64,000 nt of DNA from an uncultured Pelagibacteraceae bacterium. Its GTDB lineage: Bacteria; Pseudomonadota; Alphaproteobacteria; Pelagibacterales; Pelagibacteraceae. The stretch is from NCBI GenBank assembly GCA_902525565.1, contig CABZHY010000001.1, positions 124,001-188,000 of the forward strand, written 5' to 3'. Positions 19,809 to 31,607 of the stretch are shown piece after piece. Every line of letters starts with the position of its first letter. Position 1 is the stretch's first letter. The notes under the pieces were generated by a model. It saw nothing but the letters and a program-made list of their open reading frames with translations, ran no database searches and was not told where the DNA came from. The translations under genes and the position numbers were made by a program.

Positions 19809-19823
19809 GTTCTATAAAAGTTC
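19809..19823 (-). promoter_or_regulatory. LexA (SOS) box
   Basis: The + strand reads GTTC (19809-19812), seven bases, GTTC (19820-19823). Direct repeats GTTC-N7-GTTC are the known LexA box of Alphaproteobacteria. It lies upstream of lexA in the 89-base trpC-lexA gap and would overlap a candidate minus-strand promoter (TTGTTA at about 19834-19839 and TATAGA just inside the box), fitting repression by steric hindrance. Confidence 0.85.
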
Positions 19824-19873
19824 TTTTAAATTAACAATACTAAAAAAAACTAGCAAAATAAGGCTTTATTTGA

Positions 19874-20665
19874 CTATAAAACTGAAAAAATAGAATTTTT
19901 ATCTAAGTTTTTCAAAAGTGATTCACCAATTAAAAAAGTTTTAATTGATGTTTTGTTTTTAAGCTCTAATAGCTCATCTTTATTCTTAATTCCACTTTCA
20001 GATATTAAAGGACCTTTGTGACTTTTCACAACATCATAAATATCATAAGTTGTATTTATATCAGTTTTAAGTGTTTTTAAATTTCTATTGTTTATTCCAA
20101 TTAATGCATCTTTAAAATTTAATGCTTTTTTAGCTTCCTCTACTGTATGAACTTCAACTATAACCGACATATTGTATTTCATAGCTTCATTATATAATTC
20201 AGAAGCAAGATCATCTGAAACCCCGGCCAAAATAATTAAAATAGCATCTGCGCCATAACTTTTTGCTAAAGGTATTTGAAATTTGTCGATAAAAAAATCC
20301 TTACACAATATAGGTAAATTTATTTTATCTTTTATTTTACTTATGTGAATTAAATTTCCCAAAAAATAATCTTCTTCTGTTAAAACTGAAAGGCAAGTTG
20401 CTTTATTATTTAAATAAATTTGAGCGATATCTACTGGGTTATAATCATCTATTATTATACCTGCCGAAGGACTTGCTTTTTTAATTTCAGCAATAATTGA
20501 AGTTTTATTATTTTTTATATTATTTTCTATTTTCTCTTTAAAATTAATATAGCTATTATTTTTATCAATAAATTCATCCAGAGTTTTAACATCTAAGGAT
20601 TTTTTTAATTTATCAACTTTTTCAATTTTCTTTTGAATGATATTTTGAAGTATATTTTCAGACAT
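19874..20665 (-). CDS. trpC: Indole-3-glycerol phosphate synthase
   Basis: TIM-barrel enzyme that closes the indole ring in tryptophan synthesis. The 263 residues contain IIAEIKKASPSAGII, LSVLTEEDYFLG, LPILCKDFFIDKFQI, LIGINNRNLKTL and LISESGIKNKDEL, all family-typical catalytic segments. It is the stand-alone form, not fused to TrpF. It overlaps trpD by 8 bases and is the last gene of the ppiD-trpEGDC run; trpF, trpB and trpA are not in the window. Confidence 0.96.
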   Translation of the reverse strand: MSENILQNIIQKKIEKVDKLKKSLDVKTLDEFIDKNNSYINFKEKIENNIKNNKTSIIAEIKKASPSAGIIIDDYNPVDIAQIYLNNKATCLSVLTEEDYFLGNLIHISKIKDKINLPILCKDFFIDKFQIPLAKSYGADAILIILAGVSDDLASELYNEAMKYNMSVIVEVHTVEEAKKALNFKDALIGINNRNLKTLKTDINTTYDIYDVVKSHKGPLISESGIKNKDELLELKNKTSIKTFLIGESLLKNLDKNSIFSVL

Positions 20666-21650
20666 TTTGAATTTTTTCTAGATGTAAAAAAGTTTTTCCA
20701 GAAAGGATAAATTCTCTTGTGTGATTATAAGCTTCAGAAAAGTCAGAAAATTTTTCTCCGACAATTAAACCTGCTGCAGCATTTAAACAAACTGCTTTTG
20801 AAAAATCATTATCTTCACCTTTAAATATTTCAATCATTTTATCAGAATTAAATTTAGCATCATCACCTACTAAATTTTTAAAATTATCTGCATTAACTCC
20901 TAAAGCATTTGGATCTATTTTTATTTCAGATATTTGACCATCTTTTAATTGAATAACATTAGTGATTGCATATGGAGATATTTCATCTAATCCATCCTCA
21001 CTATTTACTATCCAAGCAAATTTTAAGTTTAAATTTTTAAGTCCTTCTGCAAAAATTTTTAGTAATTTTTTATCAAAAACGCCAACAACTTGTCTTTCTA
21101 CAAGAGCAGGATTACTTAAAGGACCAATCATATTAAAAATTGTTCTTTTTCCAATTTTCTTTCTAACAGGACCAACAAATCTCATTGCGCTATGATAATT
21201 TGGCGCAAACATAAAACCAAAATTATTGGTATTAATTTCTTTTTCTATATCCTCAGGTTCTAAATCAATTTTAATTTTAAGAGCCTCCAAAACATCACCA
21301 GATCCACATTTTGAAGAAACAGCCTTATTTCCATGTTTAGCTACTTTTGTGCCCATACTTGCTAAAAGTAGAGCAGAAGCTGTTGAAATATTAAGTGTAT
21401 TCATGCCATCACCGCCTGTTCCACAAGTATCAATACAATCATTTACATTCACTCTTTTTGATTTTTCTCTTAATACAAAAACACCACCAGCTATTTCATC
21501 GGCAACTTCACCTTTTTCAGACAATAGTGTTAGAAATCTAAAAATTTGTTCATCACTGGCTTTTCCAGTCATTAAAATTTCAAATGCAGACTTACTTTCC
21601 TCAAATGTTAAATCTTGTTTATTTGTTATTTTTTCTAAAATTTGATCCAT
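20658..21650 (-). CDS. trpD: Anthranilate phosphoribosyltransferase
   Basis: Transfers phosphoribose from PRPP to anthranilate. The 330 residues show DTCGTGGDGMNTLNIST near residue 80 (PRPP-binding glycine-rich loop), KHGNKAVSSKCGSGDVLEAL, FAPNYHSAMRFVGPVR and FNMIGPLSNPA. Length is normal. The stop overlaps the trpC start, and trpG lies 4 bases upstream. Confidence 0.96.
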   Translation of the reverse strand: MDQILEKITNKQDLTFEESKSAFEILMTGKASDEQIFRFLTLLSEKGEVADEIAGGVFVLREKSKRVNVNDCIDTCGTGGDGMNTLNISTASALLLASMGTKVAKHGNKAVSSKCGSGDVLEALKIKIDLEPEDIEKEINTNNFGFMFAPNYHSAMRFVGPVRKKIGKRTIFNMIGPLSNPALVERQVVGVFDKKLLKIFAEGLKNLNLKFAWIVNSEDGLDEISPYAITNVIQLKDGQISEIKIDPNALGVNADNFKNLVGDDAKFNSDKMIEIFKGEDNDFSKAVCLNAAAGLIVGEKFSDFSEAYNHTREFILSGKTFLHLEKIQNV

Positions 21651-21654
21651 AAAT

Positions 21655-22224
21655 TTAATTGTTAATAAAGTTTTTTAGAATTTTCATCCCAAACTTAGTT
21701 TTAATACTTTCAGGATGGAATTGTACACCATGAATATTAAATTTTTTGTGTTGTACACCCATTATAACGCCATCCTCTGTTTCAGCTGTAATCATTAGCT
21801 CTTTTGATAACTTTTTTTTATCAATTATCAAACTATGGTATCTGGTAGCTTCAAATGTATTTGGGAGGTTTTTTAAAATACCAATTTTTTTAGATTTGAT
21901 TTTACTTGTTTTGCCGTGCATTAACTTTCTTGCTTGAACAATTTTTGATCCAAAAACTTGTCCAATTATCTGATGACCCAAACATACTCCTAAAAAAGGT
22001 AATTCTTTGTATAATGAATTCAATATTTTAATACAATTGCCAGATTGATTTGGGTTGCCTGGTCCTGGTGAAATAACAATTTTATCATATTTTTTTTTAA
22101 TGATTTCTTTAGAATTAATTTTATCATTTCTAATTACATCAACTTTAACATTTAATGAGGAGATATAGTGATACAAATTAAAAGTAAAACTATCGTAATT
22201 ATCTATTAACAATACTTTCATCAT
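21655..22224 (-). CDS. trpG: Anthranilate synthase glutamine amidotransferase subunit
   Basis: Supplies ammonia from glutamine to TrpE. The 189 residues form a class I amidotransferase: LLIDNYDSFTFNLYHYI, ISPGPGNP, the nucleophile Cys in FLGVCLGHQIIGQVFG, and the His-Glu pair in GVQFHPESI. Two adjacent ATGs (22224 and 22221) can start it; both overlap the trpE stop as ATGATGA. A role shared with 4-amino-4-deoxychorismate synthase (PabA) is possible in a small genome but cannot be judged here. Confidence 0.95.
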   Translation of the reverse strand: MMKVLLIDNYDSFTFNLYHYISSLNVKVDVIRNDKINSKEIIKKKYDKIVISPGPGNPNQSGNCIKILNSLYKELPFLGVCLGHQIIGQVFGSKIVQARKLMHGKTSKIKSKKIGILKNLPNTFEATRYHSLIIDKKKLSKELMITAETEDGVIMGVQHKKFNIHGVQFHPESIKTKFGMKILKNFINN

Positions 22225-23681
22225 CTTAAAGCATTAATTAAAGCTTTCGCTTTATTAACTGTTTCTTCATATTCATTTTTAGGTTTACTGTCTGCAACTA
22301 TACCTGCACCTGCTTGCACATAAAATTTTTTATTTTTAGCAACTGCAGTTCTTAAAGCTATACAAGTATCAAATTCGCCATTTGCAGAAAAATAGCCAAT
22401 TCCACCTGCATAAACTTTTCTTTTTGTTGTTTCTAGTTCATCTATAATTTCCATAGCTCTAATTTTTGGAGCTCCAGAAACAGTACCTGCTGGAAAACCA
22501 GCTAAGAGCGATTTAAATTTTGAAAATTTTTTATTATATTCCCCAACTACATTTGAAACTATATGCATAACATGAGAATATCTTTCAATAATGAAGCTTT
22601 CTGTAACTTTTATTGAATTTATCTTTGAGACTTTACCAGCATCATTTCTACCTAAATCAAGAAGCATCAAATGCTCTGAAAGTTCTTTTTTATCTTTAAG
22701 CAAATCTTTTTCGTAAAAAAGATCTTCTTTTTTAGTTTTACCCCTTGGTCTAGTTCCTGCAATTGGTCTTACAGTAATTTTATTATCCCTAAGTCTCACA
22801 AGTATTTCAGGACTTGCACCAATTATTTGAAAATCCATAAAATTGAAGAAAAACATAAAAGGAGATGGATTTGTAACTCTAAGTTTTTTATAAATATCTA
22901 ATGGTTTTTTTGTTAATTTAGCCTCAAATCGTTGGCTTAAAACAACCTGAAAAATATCTCCTAATTTTATATATTTTTTTGCCTTGTTAACCATTGATAA
23001 AAATTTATTTTTTGAAGTATTAGATTTCACTTTTATATTTTTTGATTTTTGAATTATTTTTTTATCAATATTTTTAATTGATGACTGAATGAGTAATTTA
23101 AACAATTCAGATTTAATTTCCTCATATTTATTTATATAGCTCTTAATTTTTTCATCTTTAAAAATGTTAGATATATAAAATATTTCTTTTTTTAAATTGT
23201 CATGAATGACTAAGGTTTTTGGACGAAGAAGTCTCACATCGGGTAAATTCAGATCATTTTTACAATTATTTGGAATTTTTTCTATATACCTGATTGAATC
23301 ATAAGAAAAATACCCAGAGATTAATGAGCAAATATTAGGTAAATTTTTAGGAGTTTCAAACTTAAAATCCTCAATGATTTTTTCAATTAATATTTTTGGT
23401 TTATCATTTAATTTTTTTTTTTTATTTTTTTGAATTAGATAAGAATTATTATTATTAAATTCCCAAATTTTATCAGGATTTTTACCGAATATTGTATATC
23501 TACCTTTAATTTTTCCTTTTTCTACAGACTCAAATATAAAACTATTTTTTTCCTCGAGGAAATTATCTATTAAGTTTAATACTTCCTCATCATTTTTTAC
23601 TTTCTTTTTAGTGAAGATGATTTGATTTTTTTTGCTTCTATGTCGAAACTTAAAATCTTTGAAGCTTCGATTAATAATCAT
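22221..23681 (-). CDS. trpE: Anthranilate synthase component I
   Basis: Converts chorismate to anthranilate with TrpG. The 486 residues have an N-terminal domain with SFIFESVEKGKIKGRYT, resembling the LLES-type tryptophan feedback site, and the chorismate-binding core: PFMFFFNFMDFQIIGASPE, PIAGTRPRGKTKKED, LLDLGRNDAGKV and AGFPAGTVSGAPKIRAMEII. It overlaps trpG by 4 bases and ppiD by 4 bases. No leader peptide with tandem Trp codons is visible, because ppiD abuts directly. Confidence 0.95.
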   Translation of the reverse strand: MIINRSFKDFKFRHRSKKNQIIFTKKKVKNDEEVLNLIDNFLEEKNSFIFESVEKGKIKGRYTIFGKNPDKIWEFNNNNSYLIQKNKKKKLNDKPKILIEKIIEDFKFETPKNLPNICSLISGYFSYDSIRYIEKIPNNCKNDLNLPDVRLLRPKTLVIHDNLKKEIFYISNIFKDEKIKSYINKYEEIKSELFKLLIQSSIKNIDKKIIQKSKNIKVKSNTSKNKFLSMVNKAKKYIKLGDIFQVVLSQRFEAKLTKKPLDIYKKLRVTNPSPFMFFFNFMDFQIIGASPEILVRLRDNKITVRPIAGTRPRGKTKKEDLFYEKDLLKDKKELSEHLMLLDLGRNDAGKVSKINSIKVTESFIIERYSHVMHIVSNVVGEYNKKFSKFKSLLAGFPAGTVSGAPKIRAMEIIDELETTKRKVYAGGIGYFSANGEFDTCIALRTAVAKNKKFYVQAGAGIVADSKPKNEYEETVNKAKALINALR

Positions 23682-25099
23682 TTGAAGTAATTTTTAACTC
23701 TATCGATAGTTTTTTGGTTTAATTGTATTTTATATTTGCTACTTAGCAATTGATCATAGGCAGCCAAAATACTTTTTCTTGTATTGGTAAATTCACTACT
23801 TACAAAATTCTTGTAATCTTCATCTTCTTTGTTTAGCAGGTTTTTATTATATCCTGTTATTTTTACTAAATAAATTTTATTTTCACTATTGTTTACTAAA
23901 GTAAAAGAATTGACTGGCAATGAGTAAAGCATTTTTACAGAATTTATCTCAAAAACTTTGTCGTCGTTAATAGAGCTAATTGACATGTACTCTTTGTTAA
24001 AATTACTTAACTCATCAAATTTAGTGTTGTTAAATTTATTATTTTGAATTTCTTCTAAAATTTTTCTGTTGTAATCAAATTTTCCTTTTTGATAAATTAA
24101 TTCAACTATTTCACTTTTGATTATTTCATCATCTAAATCTGGAGATAGATCATATTCTTGATCTATATTATAAAGTAAAAAATTATCACCACTCTCAATT
24201 AAATCTAATTTCGTTTCTTTTTTTGAATAAATTAATTCTTCATTTATTTGTTCACTTGAGGTAGGTGCAAATTTAGAAATATTTATTATATTTACATTAA
24301 TATTTTCCAAAATATTTTCAAAACTCGTACCTTGTGAAATTTTGTTTTCAATTTCATCAATTTCATCAAAAAAGTCTTGATTAAATTCTTCAATACCAAT
24401 CAAATTTTTAGGGTTTAAAATAACGTATCTAAAATCAATATATTCTCTTTTTAATTGGTCTTTATTTTCCTCTATAAATACTTTTATTTCACCATCTGTA
24501 TAATCTGACTTTAGTTTATATAGATTTTCCATATCAAAGTATTCAATATCTAAAGATCTATTATTTTCTTCAAATTTTTTATTAATTATAAATTTTGGTG
24601 TAATAGTTCCAGCTCCAATAAAATCAAATAGATGTTTTTGTAATTCTCTATTTTTTAATTTTAATTCAAACATTGGTGCAGACATATTGTTTGATAATAA
24701 AAATTTTTCATACTTAACTCTTTCAAATTTACCATTTTCATCATGAAAGTTTTTATTCTCTTTAATATTTTTAAGTATTGTTTTTTCATTAATTGAAATA
24801 TTAAAATCCTTAATCTCTAGATCAATAAGTGTGGTTGATATAAGTCCTGATAATAGTTCCTCTATAATATTGTTATCTAAATTATTTCTAATTGCATCTG
24901 CTGAAATTCCACTTTGATTAACGTAATCCATAAAATCTTGAGTGGTGACATTTGTTTTATTTATTTTTGCAATATTGTTTTGATTATTTGTACTAAATCC
25001 ACCACCAAAACCACCAAAGCCAAAAGCAATAATAATTATAATAATTAAAACCAATCCACCAAATTGTTTCCAGCTTAAGTTTTTTAATTTTTCAATCAT
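23678..25099 (-). CDS. ppiD: PpiD-like periplasmic folding factor (SurA N-domain, membrane-anchored)
   Basis: The 473 residues start with a short cytoplasmic stretch, a membrane helix (about 13-32, LVLIIIIIIAFGFGGFGGGF), and a SurA/PpiD-type N-terminal chaperone domain (AKINKTNVTTQDFMDYV, later RYEKFLLSNNMSAPMFEL-like). The rest is charged and poorly conserved. Relatives are usually about 600-650 residues with a parvulin isomerase domain; I cannot find parvulin motifs here. It heads the run into trpE, the usual ppiD-trpE association of Alphaproteobacteria, and is divergent from tpiA across 56 bases. Confidence 0.78.
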   Translation of the reverse strand: MIEKLKNLSWKQFGGLVLIIIIIIAFGFGGFGGGFSTNNQNNIAKINKTNVTTQDFMDYVNQSGISADAIRNNLDNNIIEELLSGLISTTLIDLEIKDFNISINEKTILKNIKENKNFHDENGKFERVKYEKFLLSNNMSAPMFELKLKNRELQKHLFDFIGAGTITPKFIINKKFEENNRSLDIEYFDMENLYKLKSDYTDGEIKVFIEENKDQLKREYIDFRYVILNPKNLIGIEEFNQDFFDEIDEIENKISQGTSFENILENINVNIINISKFAPTSSEQINEELIYSKKETKLDLIESGDNFLLYNIDQEYDLSPDLDDEIIKSEIVELIYQKGKFDYNRKILEEIQNNKFNNTKFDELSNFNKEYMSISSINDDKVFEINSVKMLYSLPVNSFTLVNNSENKIYLVKITGYNKNLLNKEDEDYKNFVSSEFTNTRKSILAAYDQLLSSKYKIQLNQKTIDRVKNYFK

Positions 25100-25155
25100 T
25101 GCGTTATAAATTTATTGATCTGTAAAAAACAAATCTATAGATTAAAAAGTCAATT

Positions 25156-25896
25156 ATGACAAATAAATATATGTATTTTGTAGCTAATTGGAAAATGTTT
25201 GGTGATTTAAGAACTCTAAATTCACTTGATAAAGTAATAAAGTTTTCAAAAACTAATAAAAAAAATAAGTTTAAAATAGTTTATTGTCCACCAAATACAT
25301 TAATTCGACCTTTATCAAGAAGACTAAAAAAAACAAAAATAGAGGTTGGTGCTCAAAATTGTCATCAGAGCTATGATTACGGTGCTTACACTGGTCAAGT
25401 AAATTCCACCATGCTTAAAAATGTTGGAGCAAAGTTTGTTATTTTAGGACACTCAGAAAATAGACAACTAGGTGAGACAAATAATTTAATTAATTTAAAA
25501 ATAAAAAGTGCAATTAAATCAGGTCTCAAAATTATATTTTGCATTGGCGAAACTTTGAAAGAAAGAAGACAAAAAAAAACTAATCAAATTTTAAAAAAAC
25601 AAATTGAAAAAGGATTAAAATCGATAAAGAATAAATCTAAAATTATTATAGCTTATGAACCTGTATGGTCTATCGGTACGGGTGTAATTCCAAAAGAAGC
25701 TGATTTAAATAAAACTATTTCATTTATTAAAAGTAGATTTATAAAAAAATATCCTAAAATTTTATATGGTGGATCTGTAAATACTAATAACGCAAGTATA
25801 TTAAAAAAAATTGCTAGCATTGACGGGTTTTTGATTGGAGGTGCATCGCAAAACCCAAAAAAATTTATTGATATAATCAAAAAAACCATTAATTAG
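25156..25896 (+). CDS. tpiA: Triosephosphate isomerase
   Basis: Interconverts dihydroxyacetone phosphate and glyceraldehyde 3-phosphate. The 246 residues hold VANWKMFG with the catalytic Lys, GAQNCHQSYDYGAYTGQ, the catalytic His in VILGHSENRQLGE (most relatives read HSERR), the catalytic Glu in AYEPVWSIGTG, and YGGSVNTNN. Length is normal. It is divergent from ppiD, and secG follows after 6 bases; this tpiA-secG-pyrG order is common in Alphaproteobacteria. Confidence 0.96.
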   Translation: MTNKYMYFVANWKMFGDLRTLNSLDKVIKFSKTNKKNKFKIVYCPPNTLIRPLSRRLKKTKIEVGAQNCHQSYDYGAYTGQVNSTMLKNVGAKFVILGHSENRQLGETNNLINLKIKSAIKSGLKIIFCIGETLKERRQKKTNQILKKQIEKGLKSIKNKSKIIIAYEPVWSIGTGVIPKEADLNKTISFIKSRFIKKYPKILYGGSVNTNNASILKKIASIDGFLIGGASQNPKKFIDIIKKTIN

Positions 25897-25902
25897 ACCC
25901 TC

Positions 25903-26202
25903 ATGGAAACTTTATTATTAGTAATCAACATCATACTTGCAGTTATTTTGGTTCTTTTGGTTTTATTGCAAAAATCAGAAGGAGGTGCTCTTGGTATTGG
26001 AGTTTCCCAAGAAAATTTTATGCTCTCTAGATCAGCAGGCAGCTTCATGACAAAAGCCACTGCAATAGTGGCAACACTTTTTATAATTTGTAGTTTAGCT
26101 CTAACAATTATTTCTAGAGCAGAACTTACTCCAACGGGGTCGGTATTGGATACGGTTGAGGAAAAAACTGAAGATACACCTTCAATTCCAGAAAATAATT
26201 AA
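25903..26202 (+). CDS. secG: Protein translocase subunit SecG
   Basis: Small accessory subunit of the SecYEG channel. The 99 residues show two membrane helices (about 3-24 and 52-72) around a conserved loop with LLQKSEGGALGIG, then a polar tail. It follows tpiA by 6 bases and precedes pyrG by 44. Confidence 0.92.
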   Translation: METLLLVINIILAVILVLLVLLQKSEGGALGIGVSQENFMLSRSAGSFMTKATAIVATLFIICSLALTIISRAELTPTGSVLDTVEEKTEDTPSIPENN

Positions 26203-26206
26203 TTAA

Positions 26207-28683
<2,477 letters not shown>

Positions 28684-28684
<1 letters not shown>

Positions 28685-29940
28685 TGAGTAAAATTTTAAA
28701 AGTAAAAGCACGTCAAGTTTTTGACAGCAGAGGAAATCCAACAGTAGAGGCAGAGGTTTATATTAAAAATAATAGTGCATCCGCTATTTGTCCTTCAGGT
28801 GCTTCCACAGGAACTTTTGAAGCTTTTGAAAAAAGAGATAAAAGTAATAAACGGTATTTAGGAAAAAGTGTTTTAAATGCAGTTAACTTAGTTAACACAA
28901 AGATTTCAAAAAAATTAAAAGGACAAAGTATTCATAATCAAGAAAGAATTGATGCTTTGTTAATTAACTTGGATGGTACAAGACAAAAAACTAACTTAGG
29001 AGCTAATTCGATGTTAGCTGTTTCTATGGCTGTTAAAAAACTGTCTGCAAAAGCAAAAAAATTACCGTTGTATAAAACTTTTTCTAAAAAAAATAACTTT
29101 CAATTACCCTATCCGTTAATGAATATTATTAATGGTGGAGCGCATGCAAATAATGGTCTTAGAATTCAAGAGTTTATGATCAGACCCGATCGTGCAAAAA
29201 GTTTTTCTGAGGCGATGCGGATTTGTTTTGTTGTCATTAAAAACTTAAGCAAATTAATTAAAGACAAAGGTTTATCAACTTCAGTAGGTGATGAAGGTGG
29301 GTTTGCACCGATGATCAGTAGTAACAATCAAGCTTTAGATTTAATTGTGAGTGCGATTAAAAAATCAGGATTTATTAATGGGAAAGACGTTTCTATTTGC
29401 CTAGATGTGGCTGCTAATGAATTATATAAAAAGAACAAATACTCTATTCATTCAAAAAGTTATATTTCAGTAGATAAATCTATTAAGGAATATCAAAAAA
29501 TTATTCAAAAATATAAAATTAAGTCTATTGAGGATCCATTTGCCGAAAATGATTGGTTAGCATGGAATAAATTAATGAAATCAATAAAAAAAGTTCAGAT
29601 CGTTGGAGATGATTTATACGTAACAAACCTGGAAAGATTAAAGAAAGGTTTTTTAAATATTTCCTCAAATTCTATTTTAATAAAATTAAATCAAATTGGC
29701 ACTGTTTCAGAAACTCTAGATGTAATCAAATTTGCTCAAACCATTGGATATAAAACAATTATATCTCACCGATCAGGTGATAGTGAGGATACGTTTATTG
29801 CTGATTTAGCGGTAGGTACTAATTCAAATCAAATTAAAACCGGATCTTTAGCTAGATCTGAAAGGGTTGCAAAATATAATCAATTAATCCGTATTGAAGA
29901 ACAACTTGGAAAAAAAGCGAGGATGAATAAGATCAATTAA
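28684..29940 (+). CDS. eno: Enolase
   Basis: Interconverts 2-phosphoglycerate and phosphoenolpyruvate. The 418 residues open with KVKARQVFDSRGNPTVEAEV, then GASTGTFEA, SVGDEGGFAP with the catalytic Glu, the metal-binding Asp/Glu residues in SICLDVAANE, SIEDPFAENDW and IVGDDLYVTN, and the C-terminal LIKLNQIGT and SHRSGDSEDTFIADLAVG. A GTG start is used, overlapping the kdsA stop (TAGTG). It overlaps the next gene by one base. Confidence 0.97.
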
Positions 29941-30242
29941 TGCTTCGATTAATAAAAAGAAATTATTTTTTATTAATATCAGTTTTTCTTATTTTTTATT
30001 TTGGTTTTAACTTGGTATCTGGAGAAAGAGGTCTTTTTTCGTATATAGAAAAAAAGGAACTTTTGTCTAACTTGAAAAAAGAAGAATTAACCCTAACTAG
30101 TAAAATAGAAGATATGGATCATAAAAATTCACTTTTAAGTACTAATTTAGATCTTGATTATATTGAGACTTTAATTAGAGAACGATTTTTATTTGGTAAA
30201 AAAAATGAGACAATTTATATAATTAAAAAAGATGAAAAGTAG
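29940..30242 (+). CDS. ftsB: FtsB/DivIC-like septum formation protein
   Basis: Probable bitopic cell-division protein. The 100 residues have a membrane helix (about 9-26), then a coiled coil ([23 protein letters not shown]) and the short conserved FtsB-type segment [22 protein letters not shown] place directly after eno is typical of this family in Alphaproteobacteria. Similarity in the family is weak, so the call rests on architecture and context. It overlaps lipA by 11 bases. Confidence 0.82.
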   Translation: MLRLIKRNYFLLISVFLIFYFGFNLVSGERGLFSYIEKKELLSNLKKEELTLTSKIEDMDHKNSLLSTNLDLDYIETLIRERFLFGKKNETIYIIKKDEK

Positions 30243-31152
30243 ACATCCAGAAAAAGAAAACAAACCGGTTAATCCAATTAAAAAAAAACCAGAATGGATT
30301 AGATCAAAACTTACAAATAGTAAGGAATTTTTTTTAACTAAAACAATAGTAAATAATAATAATCTTGTAACTGTTTGTCAGGAAGCAAACTGTCCTAATA
30401 TAACTGAATGTTGGAGTAAGCGACATGCAACTTTTATGATTATGGGAGACACTTGTACAAGAGCTTGTGCTTTTTGTGATGTTAAAACTGGTGTACCAGG
30501 AAAATTAGATCAACTTGAGCCAGTTAAGATTGCAGAAGCAGTAAAAAAATTAAATTTAAAACATGTTGTGATTACTTCAGTTGATAGAGATGATTTAGAT
30601 GATGGTGGATCAGAACATTTTTTTGAAGTGATTAATCAAACTAGAAAATCAAATCCAAATACTACTATCGAAGTTCTTACACCTGATTTTTTAAGAAAAG
30701 GAGATGCATATAAAAAAGTTTTAGCTGCTAAACCTGATGTTTTCAATCATAATATTGAAACTGTCCCTAGTCTTTATTTAAAAGTTAGACCTGGATCTAG
30801 ATATTTTGCATCATTAGAACTTTTGAAAAATGCTAAAAAAGTTAATAAAAATATTTTTACAAAATCAGGAATAATGATTGGCTTAGGGGAGACAAGAGAC
30901 GAAATTTTACAAGTCATGGATGATTTAAGAGCTGCAGATGTTGATTTCATAACGATCGGTCAGTATTTACAACCTTCAACAAAACATTATCCATTAGATC
31001 GATATTACACACCAAAAGAATTTGAAGATTTAGGAACAATAGCAAAAGCTAAAGGATTTTTGTTAGTTTCTTCATCCCCTTTAACTAGATCATCATATCA
31101 TGCTGACGAAGATTTTGCGAAACTTCAACAAAACAGATTAAAAAATAATTAA
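30232..31152 (+). CDS. lipA: Lipoyl synthase
   Basis: Radical SAM enzyme that inserts two sulfurs into octanoyl groups on lipoyl domains. The 306 residues have the auxiliary cluster cysteines C49, C54 and C60 ([13 protein letters not shown]) and the radical SAM CxxxCxxC at C75, C79 and C82 (CTRACAFC), plus [15 protein letters not shown] and the C-terminal [11 protein letters not shown]. Length is normal. In relatives the pyruvate dehydrogenase genes lie between the ftsB-like gene and lipA; here the two overlap directly. Confidence 0.96.
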   Translation: MKSRHPEKENKPVNPIKKKPEWIRSKLTNSKEFFLTKTIVNNNNLVTVCQEANCPNITECWSKRHATFMIMGDTCTRACAFCDVKTGVPGKLDQLEPVKIAEAVKKLNLKHVVITSVDRDDLDDGGSEHFFEVINQTRKSNPNTTIEVLTPDFLRKGDAYKKVLAAKPDVFNHNIETVPSLYLKVRPGSRYFASLELLKNAKKVNKNIFTKSGIMIGLGETRDEILQVMDDLRAADVDFITIGQYLQPSTKHYPLDRYYTPKEFEDLGTIAKAKGFLLVSSSPLTRSSYHADEDFAKLQQNRLKNN

Positions 31153-31607
31153 TGCCAAAAGCATCAGTTAAGCGATTAATTGATAACAGAAAAGACAAGC
31201 TAATTGAGTTTGTTTTAGATATTGAAAAATACCCAGAATTTATTCCTTTCTGTGATAATTCAAAAGTTTATGAGAGAATTGATAATGAGGATACAATAAA
31301 TATAATTGCGGATCTTACAATAGGTAAGGGGCCGTTTAAGGATACATTTAAAAGTGACGTTAGATTAAACAAAAAAACCGATCATATTCATGTTGTTAAT
31401 TTAGGTGGACCATTAAATCATTTAGAAAATAATTGGAAATTTATTGAAGTAGGAAATGATGCTGATGGTTACAAAACAGAAGTTTTATTTGATATTGATT
31501 TTGAAATCGAAAATAAGTTTTTAAATATTTTAATGATTAAATCTTTTCAATTTGGCTTGGAAAAGATAGCAGACGCGTTTCAAAAAAGAGCTGAAAGTAT
31601 TAAATAA
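31152..31607 (+). CDS. ratA: RatA/Coq10-like START-domain protein
   Basis: Small SRPBCC (START-like) protein related to mitochondrial Coq10 and bacterial RatA. The 151 residues include LIEFVLDIEKYPEFIPFCDNS, GPFKDTFKSDV, GGPLNHLENNWKF and the C-terminal helix FGLEKIADAFQKRAE. In Alphaproteobacteria this family follows lipA and is thought to support ubiquinone function; the toxin label comes from E. coli RatA. It overlaps lipA by one base and its last 8 bases overlap the 3' end of cinA on the other strand. Confidence 0.88.
   Translation: MPKASVKRLIDNRKDKLIEFVLDIEKYPEFIPFCDNSKVYERIDNEDTINIIADLTIGKGPFKDTFKSDVRLNKKTDHIHVVNLGGPLNHLENNWKFIEVGNDADGYKTEVLFDIDFEIENKFLNILMIKSFQFGLEKIADAFQKRAESIK

Noticed and set aside
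21226-21645. 139-codon plus-strand open frame inside trpD
   Set aside because: Antisense to the conserved PRPP-binding part of trpD and lacks a start signal.
25100-25155. Promoter for ppiD (TTGTTT-18-TATAAC on the minus strand)
   Set aside because: The -10 would end 3 bases before the ATG, putting the transcription start inside the gene.
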